Part shown: positions 27,092-34,834 of the stretch, in pieces
Layout: the number at the start of each line of letters is the position of its first letter
Numbering within the stretch: position 1 is the first letter of the stretch
From: an uncultured Acidobacteriota bacterium
GTDB taxonomy: Bacteria > Acidobacteriota > Blastocatellia > RBC074
Assembly (NCBI GenBank): GCA_902825875.1
Contig: CADECP010000026.1
Span: forward strand, 3,146-67,145
DNA length: 64,000 nt
Direction: 5' to 3'
Program-made: the position numbers and the translations under genes
Notes under the pieces: generated by a model
The model's database searches: none
Told to the model about the DNA's origin: nothing
The model's input: the letters and a program-made list of their open reading frames with translations, nothing else

Positions 27092-27454
27092 TCAACCTCC
27101 GTTTCGCGCCAGCAGCCAGCCGATGCCGCACAGAATTAGAATTGCGACCAGGCGATCCAAGCTCGACCACTGCACGAATTTACCGTTGATAATTGCCACT
27201 CCAACCAGCGTCACAGAAAACCAAAACAGGCTTTGTAACTCTGGCGAAATGACGCGAACTTGTTGCTGAAAGCGCAACGAAACCAGATACAGCGTCATGC
27301 CGACGAAAAAATATCCGATTGATTTGACCGCCGCTGTTTTCACCAACACGCCGTCTTTCCAGCTTTGCGAGGCGTAAATGAACCCTTGCGCGTCGAACAC
27401 GCCCGAACACAGCGTCAGCACAATCAGGCAACTCAGTGGAAACAGGTTTTGCAT
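27092..27454 (-). CDS. Small membrane protein, function unknown
   Basis: About 120 residues from the ATG at 27454. Longer starts would place the N-terminus in a palindromic repeat cluster and are disfavoured. Four hydrophobic segments are visible (LFPLSCLIVLTLCSG, IGYFFVGMTLYLVSL, LFWFSVTLVGVAIING, LVAILILCGIGWLLA). No family is recognised. It ends 7 bp before the SET-domain remnant on the same strand, so the two may once have been co-transcribed. Confidence 0.6.
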   Translation of the reverse strand: MQNLFPLSCLIVLTLCSGVFDAQGFIYASQSWKDGVLVKTAAVKSIGYFFVGMTLYLVSLRFQQQVRVISPELQSLFWFSVTLVGVAIINGKFVQWSSLDRLVAILILCGIGWLLARNGG

Positions 27455-27493
27455 AAGTTTGCGAGCTTTTTTTGTAACTGCTACGCCATCTTC

Positions 27494-27669
27494 GTCGCGG
27501 TAGCGACGGCTGACTTTAGCCCGGCGTTTCAACGCCGGGTAAAGACGAATAACCCCGCGTCGCGTTAGTGACGCCTGAATTCAGTCGTTGCTAACGCGAC
27601 GCGGAACCAAATGCCGCATCCATTGTGGGTTGAAACCCACTGCTAAATTCAGTCGCCGCTAACGCGGCG
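27494..27669. repeat. Cluster of palindromic intergenic repeats
   Basis: Several hairpins lie side by side: GTCGC/GCGAC (27494-27507), a 20-bp palindrome built on CCCGGCGTT (27520-27539), a 14-bp stem CCGCGTCGCGTTAG (27555-27568 with 27591-27604), GTGGGTT/AACCCAC (27625-27640) and CGCCGC/GCGGCG (27654-27668). It looks like a REP/BIME-type array between two minus-strand genes. Confidence 0.75.
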
Positions 27670-27710
27670 GAAAGACTAAGCAGTTACGCTCGATTTTGGG
27701 TTCAAATGGT

Positions 27711-28076
27711 TTACAGCCAGTCGTGTTTTCCCCAACCGCGATAGCTCCAGGTGATTTCTTCTCCTGCCCGAATGTCGCGGATGGCATAGCTGTCGTAACC
27801 ACCTTCTTCCTGAGTATTCGGCTCATCGGAATGATTCGTGAACCGGTCGTCATCGCCCGACAGCACATAAACTCGTCGCGCTTCGTCGAAAAAAGCGTAA
27901 TGCCGCACTTGTTGCTGTACCGGAGCCGATAGCGACAGCAATTCTGTTTCGGCAATCATCACGTCAAACCCTGCCCGAAACCGCCAAATGCAAGTTCCTT
28001 TTGGAATGAATTCCTGGGCAATCAGCCCGAAGCCGTGAATGTCGCTGATTCCGACCCGTGCGTTGACCAAAAGCAT
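27711..28076 (-). CDS. SET-domain protein
   Basis: 121 residues from the ATG at 28076, with AGAGG about 11 bases upstream. This compact protein is essentially a SET domain alone: MLLVNARVGISDIHGFGLIA at the N-terminus, FTNHSDEPNT containing the NHS cofactor/active-site motif, and AGEEITWSYRGW at the C-terminus. SET domains are lysine methyltransferases using SAM; bacterial stand-alone versions are known but their substrates are mostly uncharacterised. A truncated relative lies 0.6 kb away (27020-27085). Confidence 0.85.
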   Translation of the reverse strand: MLLVNARVGISDIHGFGLIAQEFIPKGTCIWRFRAGFDVMIAETELLSLSAPVQQQVRHYAFFDEARRVYVLSGDDDRFTNHSDEPNTQEEGGYDSYAIRDIRAGEEITWSYRGWGKHDWL

Positions 28077-28369
28077 GCAAACCAACCTCTTCGAAAAAAT
28101 GGCACTACCGGAGTTTACCCAGCCTTCGCATCAGCCCCTCCGCTGTAAACAGGGCAAGCTTGGGGACGCTTGTCCTGCTGAGTTTGAGGACGCTGCTTTG
28201 TGGCCGGGACGCAAACGAACGATTTCCCGATTGATTCGCGGATGCAAAGCCAAAGTGTTTTTTGCTTTTACGGAATGAAGTGCGGGCGAACGAGGGAAAA
28301 CAGCTCACGCGGCGGGAAATTTTTTTTGAGATTTTTTTTGGGCGGATAATGAAGGTTCTGACTGCAAGC
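28077..28369. other. Intergenic stretch with homopolymer tracts
   Basis: No convincing gene. It contains a copy of the TGCGGGCGAA...AAACAGCTCACG motif (28281-28309) and two long T-runs near 28320-28340 (plus strand). Confidence 0.55.
28281..28309. repeat. Direct repeat copy A flanking the kinase gene
   Basis: TGCGGGCGAA, 7 variable bases, then AAACAGCTCACG. An identical frame of conserved ends with a different centre occurs at 31669-31697 on the other side of the kinase gene. Confidence 0.65.
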
Positions 28370-31300
28370 TCAAGGTTTGGCTGAATGCGCTGGCGCTTCA
28401 TCTTCGGTCGGCGTTCGCCAGATGCGCGTCTCATTGTCAGTGGACGAAATCAGCGTCTTGCCGTCCGGCGTGAAAAAGACCTGCCGGATTTTCCCTGTAT
28501 GACCGTGCAAGGCAGTCAGTTGTTTTCCCGTGGCCACATCCCAGATGCGAATGGTTTGGTCGTCTCCGCCAGAAGCCAGGCGTCGTCCGTCCGGCGAAAA
28601 GGCTACGGCATAAACCGAATTGGCGTGGCCGGTCAGCGTTCGCGCCTCGCGCCCGGTGGCCACGTCCCAAAGCTTGATGGTGAAATCCCAACTGCCGCTG
28701 GCCAGCAGTTTTCCGTCGGGCGAGAATTTGACGGTTCGTACCCAGGCGCGATGACCGCGCAATATCATCAGTTCTTTTCCGCTCATCGCGTCCCATACCC
28801 TGACCGTGTCGTCCAGACTGGCAGTCGCCAGCTTGCTGCCGTCAGCAGAGAAGCTGACACCCCAAACTTTGTCGGTGTGTCCAATCAGACTGGTTCGTTC
28901 GCGCCAGGTCGTCGTGTCCCACAACTTGATGACACGATCCTGTGACGCAGTGGCCAGAGTTTTTCCATCCGGTGAAAAGGCGGTGTCAAGAACCGGTAGA
29001 GCATGCCCATTGAGCATCGCGACTGGTTTCCCGCTGGCAGTTTCCAGCACTCCGACAATTTTCTCGGCTTCGTCTGTTCTGACAGCGAATCTCTTCCCGT
29101 CAGGAGAAAAGCTGACAGCCTCATCAGGTTTAATTGGGTAGGTGAAAATCGGTTGCCGGGATGACATCTCAAACAACTGCATTCGATTGCGTGATGCCGA
29201 TTTATGTTCCCGGCCAGCCAGAAACGTCTTCCCATCCGGCGCAAGAACTGCATATCTGACATCGGGGAAAACTGGTTGTCCGGCCAGCGATTCAGCGACA
29301 TCCCAAACCTTGACCCGCAAGGCTCGCATGCAAACAGCAGCCAGAAACCGATTGTCGGGTGAGAAGATCGGGCTGAAGGTCTGGCTTTCATTTTTGATCG
29401 TGGCCAGCAACTTTCCAGTTTGCGTATCCCACAAGCGAAGAGTCCTGTCGTCGCTGCCAGTCGCCAACAGTTTGTCGTCGTAAGACAGCGCGGGTGTTTC
29501 AACTTGATCCGTGTGCCCGGAAAACACGTGAAGGAGTTTTCCGCTCCTGATGTTCCAAACACGTATCTGAAAATCTTGCGTAGCCAGGTAAAGCCGTTGT
29601 CCGTCGCGCGAAAAGATGTAGCCGGTTGGGAAATAGGTCATCAGCGCACTCTTGTTCTTAGTTTTAGGATCAAGTCTGATGACGGCACGTCCGGCCACTA
29701 CATCCCACAATTCCCACTGGCGTCCTTTTCGCGTCAAACAAAAGAGCCTGCCATTCGGCGCATAAAGTGCTGGACCGTTAATTACTAAATCGAGTTTGGG
29801 TGGAAAGCGGTACTCCGCAACGAGTTGGCCGTTATCCGTATCGTACAATTTGATTGGAGAACCGTTTGCCTTCAAAGCCAGTCTTTTGCTGTCCGGGGAA
29901 AAAGCAGGATAAGTCTGAGAAAGCTTCACTGGTGGAAGCTCGGCAATGATTCGGCGACTGGCGAAATCCCAGATTCCGACTCGCCCGTAATTTCCGTCTA
30001 CGACCAGTTTCTTGCCGTCGTTGGAAATCAGAAGCTTGTAAACGCCTTCGGAAAAGACAGCGAACAGCCCAAGCGATTGGCCGCTCTGCGCGTCCCACAT
30101 TTCAATGCGACCGTCGCGGCTGCCGGTCAGGATGGTTTTACCGTCCGGTGTGTAAACCACAGTTGGAACCCAGGCTTGATGATGCAGCGTGAATTTTTCG
30201 GTGTGCAGCAGTTTCCACAGCGCAAACCATTCAAAGCCATGCCAGTCGTCGTCAATTCCATTGCCGGGGCGATGGCGTTCCAGCAATTCGTTCATCCGAA
30301 CCAGATTGCCTTCGTTCCAATCGGAACCGGCCTGACGCAGGTCCGCCGCGTAAAGCTCGTAATGTTGCGCGCGTTCGCGCTGCTGTGAAGCTCGCAACTG
30401 GCTGCGCGAAACGATCAAGCCCGCGATCAAGGCAAGCACCAGGAATGTCAACCCAACCGTCAATGCTTTGTTGCGACGAATTTGTTTGCCCAACCGATAC
30501 GTCAAAGTCGCTTCGCGGGCGATGACCGGTTCGCCGCCGAGGTGGCGCGCGATGTCTTCATTGAATTGGCGAACCGATTGGTAACGCCGCTGAGGTTCTT
30601 TTTGCAGCGCCTTCAGAATGATGTTGTCCAAATCGCCGCGGAGTTGTTTCAATGTGGTTTCGTCAATCTGCCCCGTAGCCAGACTGGGGCGCACGGGTTC
30701 GTGCGTTTCGATCAAACGAATCAGTTCCTGTGGCGAGCGCGAAGTCGGGTTGAAAGGGCGTTCGCCAGTCAGCAGTTCGTAAAGCAACACGCCCAGGCTG
30801 TAAACATCGCTGGCTGTGGTGATGCGTTGACCGCAAATGTGTTCCGGGCTTGCGTATTCCGGCGTCAGGAAATTCAGCAAGGTCGGCGATTGGCCGATGG
30901 CGTCGTCGGTCGGATCGAGAATTTTGGCAATGCCGAAATCCAGCAGCTTCACTTCGCCCGCGCGCGTCACCAATATGTTCGACGGTTTCAGGTCGCGATG
31001 AACAATCAAATTTTGGTGAGCATATTGCACGGCTTCGCAAACCGATTGAAACAGTCGCAACCGTTCGGGGATTGAAAGCTTGCGCTGATTGCAGTATTCG
31101 GTGATTGGCGCGCCATCCACGTATTCCATCACCACATAAGACCAGCCGTCTTCGGTGACGCCGCCGTCCAGCAAACGAGCGATATTCGGATGATCGAGCG
31201 CAGCCAGCACGCGACGTTCGATGTTGAACCGCCGATTGATTTCCGACTGAATGCCGCCCGGCCAGACCATCTTGATGGCGACTCGCTTTTCATAAGCGTC

Positions 31301-31615
31301 GTCGGCGCGTTCAGCCAGATACACTGCGCCCATGCCGCCTTGGCCGATTTCGCTGACAATGCGGTAAGGGCCGATGCGGCGGCCTTGTTCGTAACCGGGA
31401 TCGAATTGCACACCGTCAAGTCCGAGTTCGACCAGCGCCGGTTCTTCCAGAAAATCGCCGGATTCGGCGAAATCGCTGAGCATTTTTTCCGCCGCTTGCC
31501 GGATGGCCTGATCGCCATTGCTGTGTTCGGCGATGAATTGCACGCGCGCCGACGGCTCGCAATCCAGCGAGGCTTCGAAGATTTCTTTCACTTGTCGCCA
31601 CTGGTCAATGTTCAT
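28370..31615 (-). CDS. Ser/Thr protein kinase with membrane segment and WD40 repeats
   Basis: 1081 residues. A ~70-residue N-terminal helical segment precedes a Hanks-type kinase domain (about 81-350): glycine loop GQGGMG (91-96), VAIK lysine K115, HRDLKPSN (206-213) and DFG (226-228), all intact. A transmembrane segment follows (about 378-400, ALTVGLTFLVLALIAGLIVS). From about residue 440 to the end run roughly a dozen WD40 repeats (for example FSPDGKLLASGSWDFTIKLWD), which form a beta-propeller on the other side of the membrane. It lies divergent from an ECF sigma factor gene, 122 bp apart, a frequent arrangement in Acidobacteria. Sensing of an envelope signal by the propeller and control of the sigma factor by phosphorylation are inferences. 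Confidence 0.92.
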   Translation of the reverse strand: MNIDQWRQVKEIFEASLDCEPSARVQFIAEHSNGDQAIRQAAEKMLSDFAESGDFLEEPALVELGLDGVQFDPGYEQGRRIGPYRIVSEIGQGGMGAVYLAERADDAYEKRVAIKMVWPGGIQSEINRRFNIERRVLAALDHPNIARLLDGGVTEDGWSYVVMEYVDGAPITEYCNQRKLSIPERLRLFQSVCEAVQYAHQNLIVHRDLKPSNILVTRAGEVKLLDFGIAKILDPTDDAIGQSPTLLNFLTPEYASPEHICGQRITTASDVYSLGVLLYELLTGERPFNPTSRSPQELIRLIETHEPVRPSLATGQIDETTLKQLRGDLDNIILKALQKEPQRRYQSVRQFNEDIARHLGGEPVIAREATLTYRLGKQIRRNKALTVGLTFLVLALIAGLIVSRSQLRASQQRERAQHYELYAADLRQAGSDWNEGNLVRMNELLERHRPGNGIDDDWHGFEWFALWKLLHTEKFTLHHQAWVPTVVYTPDGKTILTGSRDGRIEMWDAQSGQSLGLFAVFSEGVYKLLISNDGKKLVVDGNYGRVGIWDFASRRIIAELPPVKLSQTYPAFSPDSKRLALKANGSPIKLYDTDNGQLVAEYRFPPKLDLVINGPALYAPNGRLFCLTRKGRQWELWDVVAGRAVIRLDPKTKNKSALMTYFPTGYIFSRDGQRLYLATQDFQIRVWNIRSGKLLHVFSGHTDQVETPALSYDDKLLATGSDDRTLRLWDTQTGKLLATIKNESQTFSPIFSPDNRFLAAVCMRALRVKVWDVAESLAGQPVFPDVRYAVLAPDGKTFLAGREHKSASRNRMQLFEMSSRQPIFTYPIKPDEAVSFSPDGKRFAVRTDEAEKIVGVLETASGKPVAMLNGHALPVLDTAFSPDGKTLATASQDRVIKLWDTTTWRERTSLIGHTDKVWGVSFSADGSKLATASLDDTVRVWDAMSGKELMILRGHRAWVRTVKFSPDGKLLASGSWDFTIKLWDVATGREARTLTGHANSVYAVAFSPDGRRLASGGDDQTIRIWDVATGKQLTALHGHTGKIRQVFFTPDGKTLISSTDNETRIWRTPTEDEAPAHSAKP

Positions 31616-31641
31616 TGCTCAAAGGAGTTGGGTGAGAAACA

Positions 31642-31669
31642 TTGTTCATCATTTCTTCGCAAGTATAAT
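31642..31669 (+). promoter_or_regulatory. Candidate sigma70-type promoter for the ECF sigma gene
   Basis: TTGTTC (31642-31647), a 16-base spacer and a perfect TATAAT (31664-31669) lie in the divergent region between kinase and sigma factor genes. The last T of the -10 box is the first base of the repeated TGCGGGCGAA motif. Confidence 0.5.
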
Positions 31670-31697
31670 GCGGGCGAATCTGAGCAAACAGCTCACG
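31669..31697. repeat. Direct repeat copy B flanking the kinase gene
   Basis: TGCGGGCGAA, 7 variable bases, AAACAGCTCACG; the counterpart is at 28281-28309. This copy begins at the end of the TATAAT box, so it would lie in the start region of the sigma factor transcript. Confidence 0.65.
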
Positions 31698-31737
31698 TCT
31701 GCCACACAATTTTCAATTGGCTTATGGAGGTTCTTCC

Positions 31738-32307
31738 TTGTCCTCACCGGATTTCACTGCGTTACTGCTGGCTTGGCGCGATGGAGACAGACAGGCTGCC
31801 GAACAAATCGCCGAATTGGTTTACGCCGAACTGCGTCAGCGCGCAAAAAGTTACCTGGCCAAAGAACGCGGATACCAAACCTTGTCCGCCACTGGTTTGG
31901 TCAACGAAACTTTTGTGCGGTTGATTGGCGGAGCGCAGGTCGAGTGGAAATGCCGCGCGCACTTTTTCGTCGTCGCTTCGACAGCCATGCGACGCATCCT
32001 GATTGACGCGGCGCGTCACCGCCGGATTCGCAACGACGGCAATCAGCAGTGGGTTGAAGAAGCAGCGGAAGTGTCGTCACCCGCAAACTTTCTGAATCGC
32101 AAACTGGATTTGCTGGCGCTGGATGAAGCGTTGAATGAACTGGCGCAAATTTCACCGCGCGCCGCGCAAACCGTCGAGCTTCGGTATTTCGGCGGATTGA
32201 CGGAACAGGAAATTGCCAATGTGATTGGTGTTTCATTGGCGACGGTCAAACGAGATTGGGCTTCGGCCAAAGCCTGGCTGTATGGACGGATGAAGTCGAA
32301 TGCTTGA
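31738..32307 (+). CDS. ECF sigma factor, TIGR02999-like
   Basis: 189 residues from a TTG at 31738, chosen because GGAGG sits 8 bases upstream; an in-frame TTG at 31717 has no such site. Region 2 covers about residues 5-95 (LLLAWRDGDRQAAEQIAELVYAELRQ, then FVRLIGGAQVEWKCRAHFF and MRRILIDAARHRR). Region 4 covers about 130-185, with LTEQEIANVIGVSLATVKRDW as the helix-turn-helix. The WKCRAHFF and MRRILIDAAR patterns are typical of the acidobacterial/planctomycete TIGR02999 group, usually encoded beside WD40 Ser/Thr kinases, as here. No anti-sigma factor is adjacent. Confidence 0.9.
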   Translation: MSSPDFTALLLAWRDGDRQAAEQIAELVYAELRQRAKSYLAKERGYQTLSATGLVNETFVRLIGGAQVEWKCRAHFFVVASTAMRRILIDAARHRRIRNDGNQQWVEEAAEVSSPANFLNRKLDLLALDEALNELAQISPRAAQTVELRYFGGLTEQEIANVIGVSLATVKRDWASAKAWLYGRMKSNA

Positions 32308-32399
32308 TCGCCCACTCGTTGAGCCTTTGCTATCAGCCGTGCTAGATTGCGCTTGTCTTTCCCACACTCAACAATTGATTAAATTCAGGAGGAAGTCGA

Positions 32400-32774
32400 A
32401 TGCCCGAACGTGTGTTAATTGCCGATGATGACCGCGATGCTCGCGTACTGTGGACGGCGGTGGCTGAAGCGGAAAATCTGAAAGTCGTCGAAGCCGAAGA
32501 TGGCCGACAGGCGATTGAAATTCTGACCGGCGACAGTGATTTCCAGCTTGTCATTCTGGACGTCAACATGCCGTTTGTGGAAGGTTACGAAGTTTTGAAA
32601 CACATTCGGCAGAACGATGCGCTGAAACATATTCCGGTCATCATTTCCACCGCCGACCGCACAACGCGCGGACTGACTGGCATTCCGGTGGATGACAACA
32701 CTTCCTTCATCAACAAAGCTTCCGGCCTGGACAACATGCGACGCGGCATCACCGCTGCGCTGGGCAGGCAATAA
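32400..32774 (+). CDS. Receiver-only response regulator
   Basis: 124-residue stand-alone receiver domain with a strong AGGAGGAAG site. All key residues are present: acidic pocket D9/D10/D11 (IADDDRD), phospho-acceptor D54 (VILDVNMP), switch Ser/Thr (STAD, 83-86) and K106 (FINKASG). It has no output domain, so it must act through protein contacts or as a phosphate shuttle; no histidine kinase is nearby. It lies 12 bp before the subtilase gene, so co-transcription is likely. Confidence 0.9.
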   Translation: MPERVLIADDDRDARVLWTAVAEAENLKVVEAEDGRQAIEILTGDSDFQLVILDVNMPFVEGYEVLKHIRQNDALKHIPVIISTADRTTRGLTGIPVDDNTSFINKASGLDNMRRGITAALGRQ

Positions 32775-32786
32775 CCCGGCTCGACA

Positions 32787-34148
32787 ATGATGTCTCACGA
32801 ATCGTGTCCGCTGTGCAGCCGCTCCGGGCGTCAGCCTTTGCACAATGCGGACGAATCGCTCATTTCCCTGATTCAATCCAACGAACCGGGCTGGCAGCCG
32901 GAACAGGGGCTTTGTCAGCCCTGTTTCGACCTGTTTCGCGGAGCGCGCGAACGGATGGCCGCCAATCCGAAAATCTTTCACGATGGCGAATATCACATTT
33001 TGCCCACGCCGTTGCGCGTCGGAGCCAATGAACGTTTTGCCGGTCGCGGCGTAACCATAGCCTTTCTGGATTCGGGCTTTTATCCACATCCTGATCTGGT
33101 CGAACCTCGCAACCGGATTTTGCGCTATGCCAATGTGGCGAATCCGAATTTCGATGAACGCGAATTCAAAGAACCGAATGACCCTAGTTGGCCCTTCTCC
33201 GATCAAAAGGAATTTCTCGAACCGAACGATTCTAGTTGGCATGGATTGATGACTTCTGTCGTTGCTGCCGGGAATGGACATTTGTCCGGCGGCGCGTATC
33301 GAGGTCTGGCTTGCGAAGCCAATCTGGTGCTGGTCAAAGTCGGTTCGGCCAATCGCATCGTTCACGAAGACATTCAGCGCGGGTTGGAATGGGTGATCGA
33401 ACATCGCGCCGAACACAACATTCGGATCGTCAATGTTTCCTGCGGCGGAGATTTCGAAGCTTCTTACCTGACCGACGGTTTGTCCCAAGCCGCCGAACGC
33501 GCAGTGAAAGAAGGTATCGTCGTCGTTTGCGCGGCTGGCAATTCCGGCGGAGGAAACGATCACGCCGTATTGCCGCCTGCCTCAACGCCTTCGGTTATTA
33601 CGGTTGGCGGGTTCAACGATAAAAACACTCTTGAGCTGAAAGACAACGCGGCTTATCACTCTTCGTACGGCCCGACGATTGACGGATTGCAGAAACCGGA
33701 AATCGTCGCGCCAAGTATCTGGCTGGCCGCGCCGATTTTACCGGGAACTCCGACCGCCGCCGAAGCCAGACTTTATGATTTGTTGCAGGATTCGCCGGAT
33801 GCCGAATTGCGCGACATACTGAAAGCGCATCCGGGCATTGACCAGCAACTCGACGCCGCCAGCGATTTGCCCGCCTACCTGATTCGCCAATTGGTTTCGA
33901 TCAAACTCCACGACGCCAACGTCATCAGCGGCCATTACAAACACGTGGACGGAACCAGCTTCGCCGCGCCGATTGTTTCGTCCGTCGTCGCGCAGATGCT
34001 GGAAGCCAATCCGCGCCTGACTCCGCAACAAGTCAAACGCATTCTGATAGACACGGCCATTCGACTGGGAGACGTTTCAGTAGACCGGCAAGGCTGGGGC
34101 ACGATCATTCCTTCGCGCGCCGTCGAACGGGCTTTGCAATTCCAGTAG
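32787..34148 (+). CDS. Subtilisin-like (S8) protease with Cys4 N-terminus
   Basis: 453 residues. The catalytic triad is visible as D95 (IAFLDSGFYPHPDL), H152 (SSWHGLMTSVVAAG) and S391 (GTSFAAPIVSSVVAQ), with the usual NVSCGG and AAGNSGGG elements between. There is no signal peptide. Instead the N-terminus has two CxxC pairs, C7/C10 and C43/C46, suggesting a small zinc ribbon and cytosolic location. The segment before the active-site His contains an internal near-duplication (EPNDPSW and EPNDSSW). It is probably co-transcribed with the receiver protein upstream. An intracellular regulatory protease is a plausible reading, but unproven. Confidence 0.88.
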   Translation: MMSHESCPLCSRSGRQPLHNADESLISLIQSNEPGWQPEQGLCQPCFDLFRGARERMAANPKIFHDGEYHILPTPLRVGANERFAGRGVTIAFLDSGFYPHPDLVEPRNRILRYANVANPNFDEREFKEPNDPSWPFSDQKEFLEPNDSSWHGLMTSVVAAGNGHLSGGAYRGLACEANLVLVKVGSANRIVHEDIQRGLEWVIEHRAEHNIRIVNVSCGGDFEASYLTDGLSQAAERAVKEGIVVVCAAGNSGGGNDHAVLPPASTPSVITVGGFNDKNTLELKDNAAYHSSYGPTIDGLQKPEIVAPSIWLAAPILPGTPTAAEARLYDLLQDSPDAELRDILKAHPGIDQQLDAASDLPAYLIRQLVSIKLHDANVISGHYKHVDGTSFAAPIVSSVVAQMLEANPRLTPQQVKRILIDTAIRLGDVSVDRQGWGTIIPSRAVERALQFQ

Positions 34149-34158
34149 AACTGACGCA

Positions 34159-34234
34159 AGTGTCTGTAGCCCGCGCGTGAGCAAGGGCTTTCTTACTGAA
34201 TCCAAGCCCTTCCTGACGGTCGGGCTACCGACAC
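34159..34234. repeat. 76-bp palindromic repeat, copy 1
   Basis: GTGTCTGTAGCCCG (34161-34174) pairs with CGGGCTACCGACAC (34221-34234); inner arms AAGGGCTT and AAGCCCTT also pair. A second copy lies at 37221-37297. REP-like, between the subtilase and NYN genes. Confidence 0.8.
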
Positions 34235-34244
34235 GGCCTTTGAG

Positions 34245-34724
34245 ATGTACTTGATTGACGGCAACAACGTGATTGGTCAGCGCGGCAAAGGTTACGAGAG
34301 TTGGTTCAACGATAAACCGGCGGCTCGGCGGCAACTGCTGCATGATCTGGCGCGGTTGGCGCGCGTGAAAAAGCAGCGATTGACGGTGGTGTTTGACGGA
34401 GCGCCGGACGGAGCCTTTCCCGATGGTTCCAGCTTTCGCGGCGTGAAGGTGTTGTATGCCCGGCAAAATTCCGACGCCGACACGCGCATCGTCGAATTGG
34501 CCGAAGCCGAACGCAACAAGAAAAATCTGACGGTGGTGACTTCGGACGGCAAGCTGACTTCGCGCGTACGAGTCTGCGGCGTCAAAGTCATGCGTTCCGG
34601 CGAATTTCGCCGCTTGATGGAAGACGCCGTTGACACCGCCGGAGGAAACGACCGGCTGGTTGCCGAAGAAGAAACCGACGAATGGTTGCGTTATTTCGGC
34701 GTGGACGATTCTGATGATGAATGA
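34245..34724 (+). CDS. NYN-domain (YacP/Rae1-like) ribonuclease
   Basis: 159 residues. The N-terminal [11 protein letters not shown], an internal [10 protein letters not shown], the [12 protein letters not shown] motif and TVVTSDGKL are the conserved acidic and Asn positions of the YacP-type NYN domain, related to PIN nucleases. Bacillus Rae1 cleaves mRNA on ribosomes. The C-terminal tail is acidic (DDSDDE). The gene starts 10 bp after a palindromic repeat and has no obvious ribosome-binding site. The next real start is 110 bp downstream. Confidence 0.85.
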   Translation: MYLIDGNNVIGQRGKGYESWFNDKPAARRQLLHDLARLARVKKQRLTVVFDGAPDGAFPDGSSFRGVKVLYARQNSDADTRIVELAEAERNKKNLTVVTSDGKLTSRVRVCGVKVMRSGEFRRLMEDAVDTAGGNDRLVAEEETDEWLRYFGVDDSDDE

Positions 34725-34834
34725 TGCTACGGCTTTTTCATCCTCGCTTGCAGCCAATTTCGCTCGCCCATACAATCCGCCGCGCACCTCCACAATCAGG
34801 CGCAAACCACATTCAACCCAAAGGAATCCGCATC

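Noticed and set aside
28105..28434. Basic 109-residue minus-strand frame downstream of the kinase
   Set aside because: Overlaps the kinase 3' end and runs through homopolymer tracts; Arg/Lys/Ser-rich with no start signal.
32415..33563. 382-codon minus-strand frame across the response regulator and subtilase genes
   Set aside because: It spans two clearly real genes in antisense and shows no family signature; it is a codon-bias shadow.
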